From the NCBI RefSeq assembly GCF_000691805.2, contig NZ_DF820484.1:1-64000 (forward strand): DNA of 64,000 nt, given 5' to 3'. Origin of the DNA: Weissella oryzae SG25 (GTDB lineage: Bacteria > Bacillota > Bacilli > Lactobacillales > Lactobacillaceae). The notes under the pieces are model-generated. The model saw nothing but the letters and a program-made list of their open reading frames with translations, did not search any database and was not told the origin of the DNA. Made by a program: the position numbers and the translations under genes. Shown here piece after piece: positions 1 to 8,525 of the stretch (position 1 is its first letter; each line of letters starts with the position of its first letter).

Positions 1-16
1 TTCGCAAATGTTTTTG

Positions 17-34
17 CATCAAGTAAACTTGATG
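17..34. repeat. 8-bp perfect inverted repeat
   Basis: CATCAAGT and ACTTGATG are separated by AA. No T-run follows, so it looks more like a protein-binding palindrome than a terminator. Function unknown. Confidence 0.4.
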
Positions 35-84
35 ACCCTACACATTTGTTTTATCGAAACGTTATTCAGTTTTCAATGATCTAC

Positions 85-230
85 TTGTCGTTTGACGACT
101 TGATATATACTACGCTACTTAATCAACGATGTCAACAACATATTTGCTCAAGTAAGTATATATCTTTTTGTCGAACTGACGACTTGATTTATAATACAGA
201 CATTGTTAATCAAAGTCAACAACTTTTGTC
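85..230 (+). repeat. imperfect ~84-bp tandem repeat with promoter-like hexamers
   Basis: Two units start at TTGTCG (85 and 168). Each continues with GACGACTTGAT, a -10-like hexamer (TATACT at 106, TATAAT at 190) and GTCAACAAC (131 and 215). The second unit reads TTGTCG-N16-TATAAT. Tandem promoters of this kind are typical of stable-RNA operons, but no RNA gene follows. The only open frame across it (46-339) lacks a ribosome-binding site and has odd composition, so I do not call it. The rest of the 1-350 stretch shows nothing recognisable. Confidence 0.45.
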
Positions 231-350
231 TTCGAGTTTTCACAAAGTTTACCTAACACTAAATAATTTGTTTTTTAAATTAGTCTCAAATGAATTAGCT
301 TGCATTCTTTTAAGTAGATACATAAAAGTGTTTTTCTAATTTAATAAACT

Positions 351-378
351 AAAAGGGCAGGTCCAGTCCGGCCTGCCC
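351..378 (-). terminator. terminator of the thi operon
   Basis: GGGCAGG/CCTGCCC stem of 7 bp with a 10-nt loop, followed on the minus strand by TTTTAGTTT. It lies 24 bp past the thiE stop. Confidence 0.75.
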
Positions 379-401
379 AACTATATCTTATCTATGTTCC
401 A

Positions 402-1043
402 CTACCATGATTGCTTAATTATTTCCATTGTCGCAGCTAAATCTGTCGTTTGTGTTAGTAATGAAATCATTGCTATGCCATCTAGACCAGTTCTTTTTAA
501 AGTGGCTTGATTTTCAAGGTTAATTCCTCCAATACCAACCGTTGGTAAACTATTCTGAGCCAAAATTTCCGTTAATTGGGCCAAGCCTAATTCTGGTGCG
601 GCATCTGCTTTAGACTGTGTCTTAAAGATTGGGCCTACCCCTAAATAATCTGCTTGGCTGCTTTGAGCCTTTTGCATTTCAACTGCGTTGCGAACTGAAA
701 GACCAATAAAAACATTTTGTGGTAAAAATTCCCGAGCTAATTCTAATTGAACATCAGCTTGACCAAGGTGGACTCCATCGGCATCTACTTCTTTAGTCAA
801 TTTCACATCATCATTCACGATAAAATTTACACCAGCTTGCGCAGCAAATTCTCGTAAAGTCTGGGCAAATCTTAAGCGTTCATTATCATCAGCATAGATA
901 GCACCTTTATCTCGAAATTGATAAGTAGTTATTCCACTAGTGATAATATTTTTAATTCGCTGTTCACTCTGTGGCAAGGTCAAGCCTGCAAAATCTTGTG
1001 GCCCAGCTATAAAATAACGTTTCAAAATTTGTTTATCCATCAT
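402..1043 (-). CDS. thiE: thiamine-phosphate synthase
   Basis: Cytosolic TIM-barrel enzyme that joins HMP pyrophosphate and thiazole phosphate to give thiamine monophosphate. The 213-residue length fits the family. Visible motifs are YQFRDKG (41-47), which carries the pyrophosphate-contacting Arg, NDD (77-79), VHLGQ (91-95), GVGPIFKTQSK (135-145) and the VGIGGI phosphate-binding loop (169-174). It is the last gene of a thiM-thiD-thiE operon, 2 bp after thiD, and is controlled by the upstream TPP riboswitch. With no thiC, thiG or thiS in view, the operon supports salvage of thiamine precursors rather than full synthesis. Confidence 0.95.
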   Translation of the reverse strand: MMDKQILKRYFIAGPQDFAGLTLPQSEQRIKNIITSGITTYQFRDKGAIYADDNERLRFAQTLREFAAQAGVNFIVNDDVKLTKEVDADGVHLGQADVQLELAREFLPQNVFIGLSVRNAVEMQKAQSSQADYLGVGPIFKTQSKADAAPELGLAQLTEILAQNSLPTVGIGGINLENQATLKRTGLDGIAMISLLTQTTDLAATMEIIKQSW

Positions 1044-1045
1044 AT

Positions 1046-1840
1046 TTACCCATTAACCCAATGATTTAATGGTCCATGCCCATGGCCAATCTTAATGCCA
1101 TCACCAATTGCTCGATTCATAAATTCTTTTGCAGTAGGCATGATTACTTCCAAAGACTTTCCTTTCGCCAAGCCTGCTGCAATATAAGCAGATAAAGTAT
1201 CACCCGTACCATGGGTTCGTTTGGTATCGATTCTAGGAGCCTTATAGTAAATAACTTGGCCATCCTTGGTTAACAAAGCATCAGAAATAATATTTCCTTT
1301 CCCATGTCCCCCCTTAATCAAAACATTTGTTGCACCCATCGCTTGCAATAAATGCAATGCTTCAACCATATCTGCATCTGTCTCAATCTCTTGCCCCAAT
1401 AATACAGCGGCTTCAGTCAGATTGGGCGTGATTAATTCAGCCAAAGGAAATAGATTATCCTTAATCAAATTAATTGCTTCATCTGCTAGTAACTTCGCAC
1501 CACCCTTGGCAACCATAACTGGGTCTACAACTAAATTCTTCACTGAATTTTTTTCTAAACCTGTTATAACTGCCTGTGCTGTAGCTAAATCAAAAAGCGC
1601 ACCAGTCTTTGCTGCCTTAATATCTAAATCATCAAAAACGGAGTTAAACTGTTCTGCAATAAAATGAGCTGATGTTGGTAAAATAGCTTGCACACCATAA
1701 GTATTTTGAGCAGTTAGGCCAGTAATAATACTAGCTGCATAAACCATCTGATTTTGAAAAGTTTTTAAATCTGCGTTTGCTCCGGCACCGCCACTTGAAT
1801 CAATTCCCGCTATTGTTACGACCTGCGCTAAATTTTTCAT
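1046..1840 (-). CDS. thiD: hydroxymethylpyrimidine/phosphomethylpyrimidine kinase
   Basis: Ribokinase-fold enzyme that phosphorylates HMP and then HMP phosphate, supplying ThiE. Counted from an upstream in-frame ATG at 1864, the N-terminal substrate motif GIDSSGGAGANADLKTF is at 20-36, VVDPVMVAKGG at 112-122, and HGTGDTLSA at 218-226 with the catalytic Asp. I chose 1840 (264 residues) because AGGGGG lies 5 nt before it. The ATG at 1864 would overlap thiM by 14 bp and place the Shine-Dalgarno inside the gene. Middle gene of the salvage operon. Confidence 0.93.
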   Translation of the reverse strand: MKNLAQVVTIAGIDSSGGAGANADLKTFQNQMVYAASIITGLTAQNTYGVQAILPTSAHFIAEQFNSVFDDLDIKAAKTGALFDLATAQAVITGLEKNSVKNLVVDPVMVAKGGAKLLADEAINLIKDNLFPLAELITPNLTEAAVLLGQEIETDADMVEALHLLQAMGATNVLIKGGHGKGNIISDALLTKDGQVIYYKAPRIDTKRTHGTGDTLSAYIAAGLAKGKSLEVIMPTAKEFMNRAIGDGIKIGHGHGPLNHWVNG

Positions 1841-1850
1841 CATTTCCCCC

Positions 1851-2591
1851 TTAATTTGCTTCATATAAACAATCTAGCAGTGCATTGATAAAGTTGGCCG
1901 GTTTTTGTTCAACTATCTGTGCGGCTTTGACGCCACTATTAGCAAAAAGTTCGGTTGCTTCAACTGCCGCAGCAAAATAATCTGCACTAACGGCACTAAA
2001 CGTGCCAATTAGTGCTGAAAGCATATCCCCAGTACCAACATTAATCTTAAATAAATCACTATGTGCTGTAATCTTTATAACCTGTTGACCATCCGCAATA
2101 AGGTCAGTTGGCCCTGACTGTACAATAATCGCACCCGTTTTCTGTGCAGCGTCCAAGACAATCGCTTCATTAATTTGATTGTCTAAGGCATCAATGCCTT
2201 TACCGGCTACCGTTTGATTAGCAAACCAAGCAATTTCTGCTGCATTTCCGCGAATTATATTGACCTTAATTTCTTTGAGTAAGGCAGTTACAATTTCACC
2301 ACGATAAGGTAATGTTACTGCCACCGGGTCCAAAATCACTGGTTTGTTAAGTTGATTCGCTAATTTCCCGGCCTCGATATAAAGCGGCAATAATTCGTCA
2401 TTAAGCGTACCAATATTAATCACCAATGCCGATGCTATTTGCATTAATTCTGCAAGCTCATTTGAAGCCGTTGTCATTAACGGTGATCCACCTACATAAC
2501 TAATCACATCAGCAACTCTCTGCTGGGTGACTGTATTTGCCAAATTCAAAACTAGCGGTTGCTTTTCACGTACTTGATTAATAATGCCCAT
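1851..2591 (-). CDS. thiM: hydroxyethylthiazole kinase
   Basis: Phosphorylates 4-methyl-5-hydroxyethylthiazole for ThiE. At 246 residues it is shorter than many homologues. Recognisable family segments are INIGTLNDE (59-67), PVILDPVAV (84-92), IIRGNAAEI (112-120) and the anion-hole region VGTGDMLSALIG (185-196). The last carries Asp189 where the Bacillus subtilis enzyme has Cys198. The usual N-terminal PLVHxITN is PLVLNLAN here, so the His is lost. GGAGGG precedes the ATG. First gene of the operon, after the TPP riboswitch and its terminator. Confidence 0.93.
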   Translation of the reverse strand: MGIINQVREKQPLVLNLANTVTQQRVADVISYVGGSPLMTTASNELAELMQIASALVINIGTLNDELLPLYIEAGKLANQLNKPVILDPVAVTLPYRGEIVTALLKEIKVNIIRGNAAEIAWFANQTVAGKGIDALDNQINEAIVLDAAQKTGAIIVQSGPTDLIADGQQVIKITAHSDLFKINVGTGDMLSALIGTFSAVSADYFAAAVEATELFANSGVKAAQIVEQKPANFINALLDCLYEAN

Positions 2592-2637
2592 CTATTTCCC
2601 TCCGATACTAGCACAGCACTTACTAGGACAAATAAAA

Positions 2638-2666
2638 AGCCAAACCGAGATACACCCGATTTGGCT
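2638..2666 (-). terminator. riboswitch expression-platform terminator
   Basis: On the minus strand, AGCCAAATCGG pairs imperfectly with CTCGGTTTGGCT and is followed by TTTTTATTTG. It sits between the TPP aptamer and thiM, so ligand binding would be expected to favour termination. Confidence 0.85.
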
Positions 2667-2699
2667 AAATTCACTGCTTTAACTATTAATCAAAACGAT

Positions 2700-2785
2700 A
2701 AATTCACTTCCCTACGCAAGTCTTAACTTAATCAGGTTCAAAGGGTCCGATTACTCGTCTCAGGCATACTTGCCCCCCCTAGTAA
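2700..2785 (-). promoter_or_regulatory. TPP riboswitch aptamer (THI element)
   Basis: On the minus strand the conserved blocks occur in order: GGGG, CTGAGA (2757-2762 region), ACCCTTTGAACCTGAT and GCGTAGGGAAG. These are the hallmarks of the TPP class. The intrinsic terminator that follows points to transcriptional control of thiMDE. Confidence 0.95.
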
Positions 2786-2848
2786 GAATATTTAATTGTT
2801 AAGTTCATTATGCCAACTTTATTGAACTTTTTCAAATAACCATCAATA

Positions 2849-3376
2849 TTAATCATCATCCTCAGTCCGGCCTTCAAACAAAGATTTACCAAGTTCGCCC
2901 TGTAATAATCGGCACTGATGTTGATTAAACGCCAAAAGTGCAACCAATATTTGTGTCAACCTTTCCTGCTCAGCTTGCTGACTAAGTTTGATTGCCCGAG
3001 TAATAAACATATTCTGTACATCAAAATCCTTTACCGTCCGTTCCAAAATAAACGAACGGCTTTCATATTTGTCCTGTCCACTCTCTTGAATCATCGCATA
3101 CTCAACATATTCCGCTAGTGTCGTTGGTACAAGTTCACCCAAATCAACTAAATGCTCACTAAGCTCTTCAAAATAGTTTAGTTCAGACTGTGCTAACTCT
3201 GTAAAAAGTTGTTGATCGGCAATTTTAGCTAAATATAAGTGTCCTTGCCGTAATTTATTCCAGGTAATAATTAAATTTGCTAAGACATGACTGACCATTG
3301 CACCAGCAGTTGGTTGCTGATGATCTAGTTTTACTTGCTCTAACTCGTTTGCATATAATTCGGCCGCTGTTGTCAT
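2849..3376 (-). CDS. Dps-like ferritin-fold protein
   Basis: Predicted four-helix protein of 175 residues resembling the Dps/ferritin-like family, with a central EELSEHLVDLGELVPTTLAEY segment read in pieces as the second helix and connection. The usual Dps ferroxidase ligands (His in helix 1, Asp/Glu in helix 2) are not clearly kept, so iron oxidation is uncertain. I chose the ATG at 3376, which has GTGAGG 9 nt upstream; a GTG at 3391 would overlap the HMA gene. It is the last gene of the ATPase-HMA operon, suggesting a role in metal or redox stress. Confidence 0.7.
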   Translation of the reverse strand: MTTAAELYANELEQVKLDHQQPTAGAMVSHVLANLIITWNKLRQGHLYLAKIADQQLFTELAQSELNYFEELSEHLVDLGELVPTTLAEYVEYAMIQESGQDKYESRSFILERTVKDFDVQNMFITRAIKLSQQAEQERLTQILVALLAFNQHQCRLLQGELGKSLFEGRTEDDD

Positions 3377-3380
3377 AGGA

Positions 3381-3608
3381 CTATACCTCACTAACCTTTG
3401 TACTAATCACTGGATAACCTAACTTTTCAACTATTCCAACTAAAGCAGCACTTGCAAGCAGACCAGAGTCAAAAGTCACCTTAACTTTACTAGCATTAAA
3501 CAATACTTTTACATTGCTAACTCCAGCTTGTTTTACTAGACTCTTTTCGATTTTCACCATACATGATGGGCAGGTTAGCGTATCTAGTTGCATACTTATT
3601 TTTTTCAT
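3381..3608 (-). CDS. heavy-metal-associated (HMA) domain protein
   Basis: A 75-residue CopZ-like beta-alpha-beta-beta-alpha-beta domain with metal-binding CPSC (residues 13-16) in the usual first loop and the characteristic LGYPV near the end. It probably binds Cu(I) or another soft or transition metal and hands it to a partner. The partner P-type ATPase just upstream has no HMA domain of its own, so this may be its detached N-terminal domain. Co-transcribed with the ATPase and the Dps-like gene. Confidence 0.85.
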   Translation of the reverse strand: MKKISMQLDTLTCPSCMVKIEKSLVKQAGVSNVKVLFNASKVKVTFDSGLLASAALVGIVEKLGYPVISTKVSEV

Positions 3609-3666
3609 CGAATTTACCTCAGTTTCTTAACTTTTTTCAGCATTAAATAATTGAATTAACTTGATG

Positions 3667-5541
3667 CTAGCCAACTTTAAAGTAAGTTAAACGCATTGCA
3701 TTCACAATAACGATTAAAATACTTGCTTCGTGAACAAACATACCGCTCGCCATGTGAATATAACCAAAGAACAGCATAATAAATAAAAATATAACCGTTA
3801 ACACCGCGATAATAATGTTCTCAACTACATTTTTTTGTGCCTTTTTTGCCAGTCCATAAGCATGCTTTAGGCTAGCAAAATCAGCATTTATTAACACGAC
3901 GTCGGACGTTTCAATTGCTACATCCGTGCCACTCCCCATCGCAATGCCAATATCAGCCAGTGTAAGTGCTGGGCTATCATTTATACCATCCCCAATAAAA
4001 GCCACTTTTCGACCGCTCTTTTGTAGCCTTTTCACAATTTCAGCTTTAGCTGTTGGCAACAAATCAGCTTCAAAACGATCTAGCGGCAGCTGGCTAGCTA
4101 GCATTTGGCCTGTCTTTTGACTATCACCAGTCAACATAACCAATTGCTTAATGCCCTGCCTTTTCAAACTATCTAAACTTGCAGTAACATTTGGTCGTAA
4201 TTTATCGGTAATCGCAAAAATTGCACGTACATGGTCGTCAGCAAACAATACCGTCGACATTCCAGCTTTTTGGAAGGTTAATAAGTCAGCCTGCATTGCT
4301 TCGGTTAATTGCACCTCATGGGCTGCCAAAAGTTGCTGGTTACCAACCAGCCAAGTTTCCCCAGCGATTCGGCTAACGATTCCTTGACCCATACGAACCT
4401 CTGTTGTTTCAATTACAACTTGGCTAGCTATTTTTAAATAATTAACAATGGCTTTCGCTAGTGGATGATTGCTCTCTTTCTCAATTGCGACCAATTTTTC
4501 CTGTGTTGCTAAATTAAAATCATAACTTTTTACATTCACGACACTAGGTTGTCCTTGCGTCAAAGTACCAGTTTTATTAAAAAGCATGGTATCAACCTGA
4601 GCTAACGTATTTATCGTTTCGGCTCCTTTAATTAATATTCCATGTTTCGCGCCGTTACCAATTGCAGCCACCATCGAAACGGGTGCTCCAATTACCAGCG
4701 CTCCAGGGCAAGCCAAAACGAGCATTGTAATTGCTAAGCCTAAATTCCGACTAACTAAGCCCACCACAAGCGCTATTACTAAAATAGCTGGCGTGTAGTA
4801 TTTAGCAAAGGAGTCAATAAAATTTTCAACTGAGCTCTTGCTATCCTGAGCCGTTTCGACCATTTCAATGATTTTCCCAAAGGTAGTATCTTCACCCACC
4901 TGCTTTGCAGTAATCCGCAACGTACCATTTTCAACGATACTTCCCATAAAAACCGTATCACCGATTTGTTTGTGTACCGGCATTGCTTCGCCGGTTATGC
5001 TTGCTTCGTTAACATAAGCACCGCCTTTACTAACAATACCGTCTACTGGAATTTGTGAACCAGTCTTAACAATCAACAAATCATTAACTGCAACTTGGTC
5101 AATATCAACAATTTCAGCGCTACCATTAGCTAACTCTCGTACAGCAGTTTTTGGCGCCAAATTAGTTAATTGTTTGATAGATTGGCGGGTTCTTTCTAGG
5201 GTCTTCTTCTCCAAAAAACTACCAAATAAAAAGAGAAAAGTTACCATTGCGGCTTCTTCATACTCGCCAATTACCATGGCGCCAATCACTGCAATTGTAA
5301 CTAGCAGTTCAATTGCAATCACGCCAAATCGCAAGGCTTGATATGCCTTTATAGCAACCGGAACGAACCCAAATATGGCTGCAATAACTAATAAGGTTGT
5401 ACTAATTTCAAACCAGGCCATTAAATGTGTACCCCAAGCAAGGCCCAACATTATCGCTAAGGCAGTTACTACTTGACCGTTATGTTTTAGCATAAATTTC
5501 TGTAGCATGCTCCAAACACCTACCCTCCTTTTATTTAACAT
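3667..5541 (-). CDS. P1B-type heavy-metal ATPase with atypical catalytic motif
   Basis: Membrane protein of up to 624 residues with the P1B architecture: paired N-terminal helices (about 24-100), actuator TGEAMP (183-188), membrane CPG (278-280), phosphorylation loop, HP motif (359-360), TGDSQ (471-475), hinge GDGINDSPAL (517-526), and a last helix region starting HEAS. The invariant DKTGT reads NKTGT, with Asn322 encoded by AAT, and the membrane CPC is CPG. Both changes put transport activity in doubt. The start is unclear: AGGAGG lies 15 nt before an internal ATG at 5508, whereas 5541 has only a weak site. Metal not assignable. Confidence 0.85.
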   Translation of the reverse strand: MLNKRRVGVWSMLQKFMLKHNGQVVTALAIMLGLAWGTHLMAWFEISTTLLVIAAIFGFVPVAIKAYQALRFGVIAIELLVTIAVIGAMVIGEYEEAAMVTFLFLFGSFLEKKTLERTRQSIKQLTNLAPKTAVRELANGSAEIVDIDQVAVNDLLIVKTGSQIPVDGIVSKGGAYVNEASITGEAMPVHKQIGDTVFMGSIVENGTLRITAKQVGEDTTFGKIIEMVETAQDSKSSVENFIDSFAKYYTPAILVIALVVGLVSRNLGLAITMLVLACPGALVIGAPVSMVAAIGNGAKHGILIKGAETINTLAQVDTMLFNKTGTLTQGQPSVVNVKSYDFNLATQEKLVAIEKESNHPLAKAIVNYLKIASQVVIETTEVRMGQGIVSRIAGETWLVGNQQLLAAHEVQLTEAMQADLLTFQKAGMSTVLFADDHVRAIFAITDKLRPNVTASLDSLKRQGIKQLVMLTGDSQKTGQMLASQLPLDRFEADLLPTAKAEIVKRLQKSGRKVAFIGDGINDSPALTLADIGIAMGSGTDVAIETSDVVLINADFASLKHAYGLAKKAQKNVVENIIIAVLTVIFLFIMLFFGYIHMASGMFVHEASILIVIVNAMRLTYFKVG

Positions 5542-5568
5542 ACCTAGTTTAGGTGATTGGCACTTTAT

Positions 5569-5592
5569 AAAACTTGTCGAGCATCAAGTTTT
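5569..5592. promoter_or_regulatory. 8-8-8 inverted repeat upstream of the metal operon
   Basis: AAAACTTG, 8-nt spacer, CAAGTTTT, located 28 bp before the ATPase start and next to a TATAAA sequence on the minus strand. A candidate operator for a metal-responsive repressor. It does not match the CopY box. Confidence 0.5.
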
Positions 5593-5619
5593 GCTTAAAT
5601 AACTAAATAAAATGCAATA

Positions 5620-5649
5620 AAAAATAAGCTAATCAAATTCCACAGCTTA
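5620..5649 (-). terminator. terminator after the HerA-like gene
   Basis: On the minus strand TAAGCT, 13-nt loop, AGCTTA, then TTTTTTATT, about 55 bp past the stop of the 5703-6863 gene. Confidence 0.5.
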
Positions 5650-5702
5650 GTGCGTGCAAAATTCAATTAACTTATAAACACATCTATTCTAACTTGACGT
5701 CG

Positions 5703-6863
5703 TTATTTAACTGCTTTGATTTTAATAAATTCCAAAAAGCGATTATTTTGATAAACTGCTGCCTGCCCCACTGGCAACTCAGTTATTGTCTGTGCCTGCT
5801 CAGGTTGGATTGTCGTCAGGTAGCTTAGCTCATCCCGACTAACGATTTGATGAACTAATAAATTAGCAAATTGTGTCACCATTTTAACAGGTAAATCTAA
5901 TGGTGATTGTGTTGTTAAGGTTAAGTTTATGCCATATTTACGCCCCTCACGTAATATTTGAAAAAGCCCATTTTCTGCAATCTTATCCGTTACCACCGGT
6001 AAATAACGATGCGCTTCATCTAGAAAAACCATCATAGGGAAACGCTCTTGATTCTTTGTTCGGCTCGCCAATAATCCTTGCATCAACAAGGAAACTAACT
6101 GTCCTTGTAAGACCGGTAAAGCTTTAAGGGCTGACAAATCAATTACTAGACTACGATGATGACTTTGATTTTTTGCGAATAATTGTACAACAAAATCAAT
6201 TGCAGTCTTTACCTTCCTTTGTCCCGGCTTATTTGTCGCCGTAAACTTGAATACCGCACCAATAATCGGGTCATTAACTAGCTCCTGGAGTTTGATAATA
6301 TCTGACCAATCTTCACGGATTGCCGCATAATCATATACTTGTCCCAACACTTGATAGTCTGCTCGCTCATCAGCAAACGGAACTACGTATTCTTCGATAA
6401 TTTGTTGTGCAAGTAATTTCAAATCATAATCGTAGGCCCAATGCCCTAGCCGTGCCAGCTGACGACTATATTTTTTGATTGCGACATTAATTTTGGGATA
6501 AATAGTACCTTGCTGCGTAATATTTTTTTGAATACGCAAAGCAGCGATTGCCTGCGCTAACTTGCTTATAAACCGTTGATTTTCAGATAAACCAAAAATT
6601 TGATTAAAATCATTAGCCGATAAACGGCTCGCTTCAAAATAGCTATTCTCCGCCAGCTTGTATACAATCGCATTCGGGACCGTGCTATATTCACCAGTTG
6701 GATCAAGAATAATATTAGTTTGATTAGTTGCTTGAAGTTCATCAATCGCGGCTAGCACGGTGGTAGTTTTACCACTACCGGTTTGGCCAATTACTAATGT
6801 ATGCGCATTATTAATTAGTGGTTTTGCTGCCAGCTTCGCAATTTCTACATCTTTTACCATCAT
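5703..6863 (-). CDS. HerA-type (DUF87) P-loop ATPase
   Basis: Cytosolic ATPase of 386 residues in the HerA/FtsK superfamily. Walker A GQTGSGKTT is at 26-34, followed by the LDPTGEYS strand (53-60), Walker B MMVFLDEAHRYLP (277-289) and a TLTTQSPLDLP segment (315-325) typical of the family. HerA relatives act as DNA pumps with a NurA nuclease or as parts of defence modules. No nuclease is adjacent here, so a stand-alone role is possible. GGAG precedes the tandem ATG ATG start. It appears to be a single-gene transcript. Confidence 0.8.
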   Translation of the reverse strand: MMVKDVEIAKLAAKPLINNAHTLVIGQTGSGKTTTVLAAIDELQATNQTNIILDPTGEYSTVPNAIVYKLAENSYFEASRLSANDFNQIFGLSENQRFISKLAQAIAALRIQKNITQQGTIYPKINVAIKKYSRQLARLGHWAYDYDLKLLAQQIIEEYVVPFADERADYQVLGQVYDYAAIREDWSDIIKLQELVNDPIIGAVFKFTATNKPGQRKVKTAIDFVVQLFAKNQSHHRSLVIDLSALKALPVLQGQLVSLLMQGLLASRTKNQERFPMMVFLDEAHRYLPVVTDKIAENGLFQILREGRKYGINLTLTTQSPLDLPVKMVTQFANLLVHQIVSRDELSYLTTIQPEQAQTITELPVGQAAVYQNNRFLEFIKIKAVK

Positions 6864-7017
6864 CTAAAGTTCTCCTCAAAGCTTCTAGCTGGGTTCGTTT
6901 AATTAATATATTTCTTACTTGTTATTACCTTAATTATAAAGCGAATCCGGACATTAAACTTTTTTCGCTCACTTTTTAATAAAAAGCGTAAAATTAAAAA
7001 GAAAAAGGGGATTTAAA

Positions 7018-8439
7018 ATGATTAAATTAGAAGACCGAATTAAAGGCTCATGTACTACCATTCTAGTCGGAAAAGCTGCATCACTTGATGGTTCAACTTT
7101 AATTGCCCGTAATGATGATGGTCATGAAGCCCTTGACCCACAACGTTTTGTGGTCGTTACACCTGAGCAACAACCACGGCACTACGAAGCCGTCCTATCA
7201 GGTTTAAAGTTAGACTTACCTGATAACCCACTCCGTTATACTTCAATTCCAAATGCCAATTTGAGCAATGGAATTTGGCCGGCAGCTGGTATCAATAGTA
7301 AAAATGTCGCCATGTCTGCGACCGAAACAATTACTACCAATCCGCGTGTTTTGGGACTAGACCCTTACGTTGCAGCTGGACTTGGTGAAGAAGACCTTGT
7401 AACGCTAGTGTTGCCATACATCAATTCAGCTCGTGAAGGTGTTTTGCGCCTCGGTGAATTGCTCAGCCAACACGGTACCTACGAACCAAATGGTATCGCC
7501 TTCTCTGATAACAACGAAGTTTGGTGGCTAGAAACTATCGGTGGTCATCATTGGGCGGCTGTCCGTATTCCAGATGATGCCTATGTAGTTGCGCCAAATC
7601 GGATGAACATTGATAAGTTTGATTTTACTAGTGCAGACACCCTAGCTTCAGATGACTTACAAAGCTTTATCGACGATAACCAACTTAACCCTGATTTTAC
7701 TGGTTATAACCTACGGCACATTTTCGGTTCATCTTCAATCAAAGATACTGTCTATAACAACCCACGTACTTGGTTTGGTCAGAAGTTCTTTACCCCAGAA
7801 ATTGGTACAGAATACGAGCCAACGGAACAAGATTTGGCCTTCATTATGCACGCCAATCGTAAAATTTCCGTTGAGGATGTTAAGTATGTATTGAGTAGTC
7901 ACTTTGAGAATACTCAATACGACCCTTATGGTCACGGCTCAGTCAGTGACCGCAAGCGTTTCCGTCCAATTGGTATCAACCGTAACCACAATGTGCACGT
8001 TCTCCAGATTCGTAATAATGTACCTGCTGATATTGCTGGTATTCAATGGATTGCCTTTGGCGCAAATACTTTCAACACGATTGTGCCATTCTATACCAAC
8101 GTTGAAGATACGCCAGCTAGCTATCGCGATGCTTCTGATACCTTTGACCCTACCAACATGTATTGGTTAAGTGCTACAACAGCCCTCTTGGGTGACACAA
8201 ACTATGAGTTCTATATGGATATGCGCGATGGTTATGTACTTGAAGCCATGGCTGAATACCATGCAATTCAACATGAAGTTGATGCCCGTGTAACTGGTAG
8301 TGTTGATGTACCCGTCTTACTAGCTGATGCTAATGACCGCCTAGCTAAAATGGCCGTTAAGAAGCAGACTGAGTTGTTAGGTAAGATGGTCCGCTCAGGT
8401 TCAGAGCACATGACCCTACGCTTTAACTTCAACGACTAA
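7018..8439 (+). CDS. pepD: C69 family dipeptidase
   Basis: Cytosolic Ntn-hydrolase dipeptidase of 473 residues. The sequence [20 protein letters not shown] near the N-terminus places the catalytic Cys at 12, which becomes the N-terminal nucleophile after removal of the first 11 residues. The NDDG that follows is typical of lactobacillary PepD. It supports nitrogen nutrition by cleaving dipeptides of broad specificity. Preceded by AAAGGGG about 7 nt before ATG, and followed by a strong terminator. Confidence 0.93.
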   Translation: MIKLEDRIKGSCTTILVGKAASLDGSTLIARNDDGHEALDPQRFVVVTPEQQPRHYEAVLSGLKLDLPDNPLRYTSIPNANLSNGIWPAAGINSKNVAMSATETITTNPRVLGLDPYVAAGLGEEDLVTLVLPYINSAREGVLRLGELLSQHGTYEPNGIAFSDNNEVWWLETIGGHHWAAVRIPDDAYVVAPNRMNIDKFDFTSADTLASDDLQSFIDDNQLNPDFTGYNLRHIFGSSSIKDTVYNNPRTWFGQKFFTPEIGTEYEPTEQDLAFIMHANRKISVEDVKYVLSSHFENTQYDPYGHGSVSDRKRFRPIGINRNHNVHVLQIRNNVPADIAGIQWIAFGANTFNTIVPFYTNVEDTPASYRDASDTFDPTNMYWLSATTALLGDTNYEFYMDMRDGYVLEAMAEYHAIQHEVDARVTGSVDVPVLLADANDRLAKMAVKKQTELLGKMVRSGSEHMTLRFNFND

Positions 8440-8464
8440 GCGATAAATAATTTATTTTTAATGC

Positions 8465-8514
8465 AAAAAGCCATGACCAGTAGTGAGTTAACTCACCATT
8501 GGTCATGGCTTTTT
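8465..8514. terminator. bidirectional terminator between pepD and mcrC
   Basis: 15-bp perfect stem AAAAAGCCATGACCA/TGGTCATGGCTTTTT with an inner GTGAG-TTAA-CTCAC palindrome. It has A and T tracts on both sides, so it can serve the convergent genes on both strands. Confidence 0.9.
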
Positions 8515-8525
8515 CAATGTAACAG

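Noticed and set aside
46-339. 97-residue open frame over the tandem repeat
   Set aside because: No ribosome-binding site, AT-driven composition, and it spans promoter-like repeats whose 84-bp period keeps the frame open.
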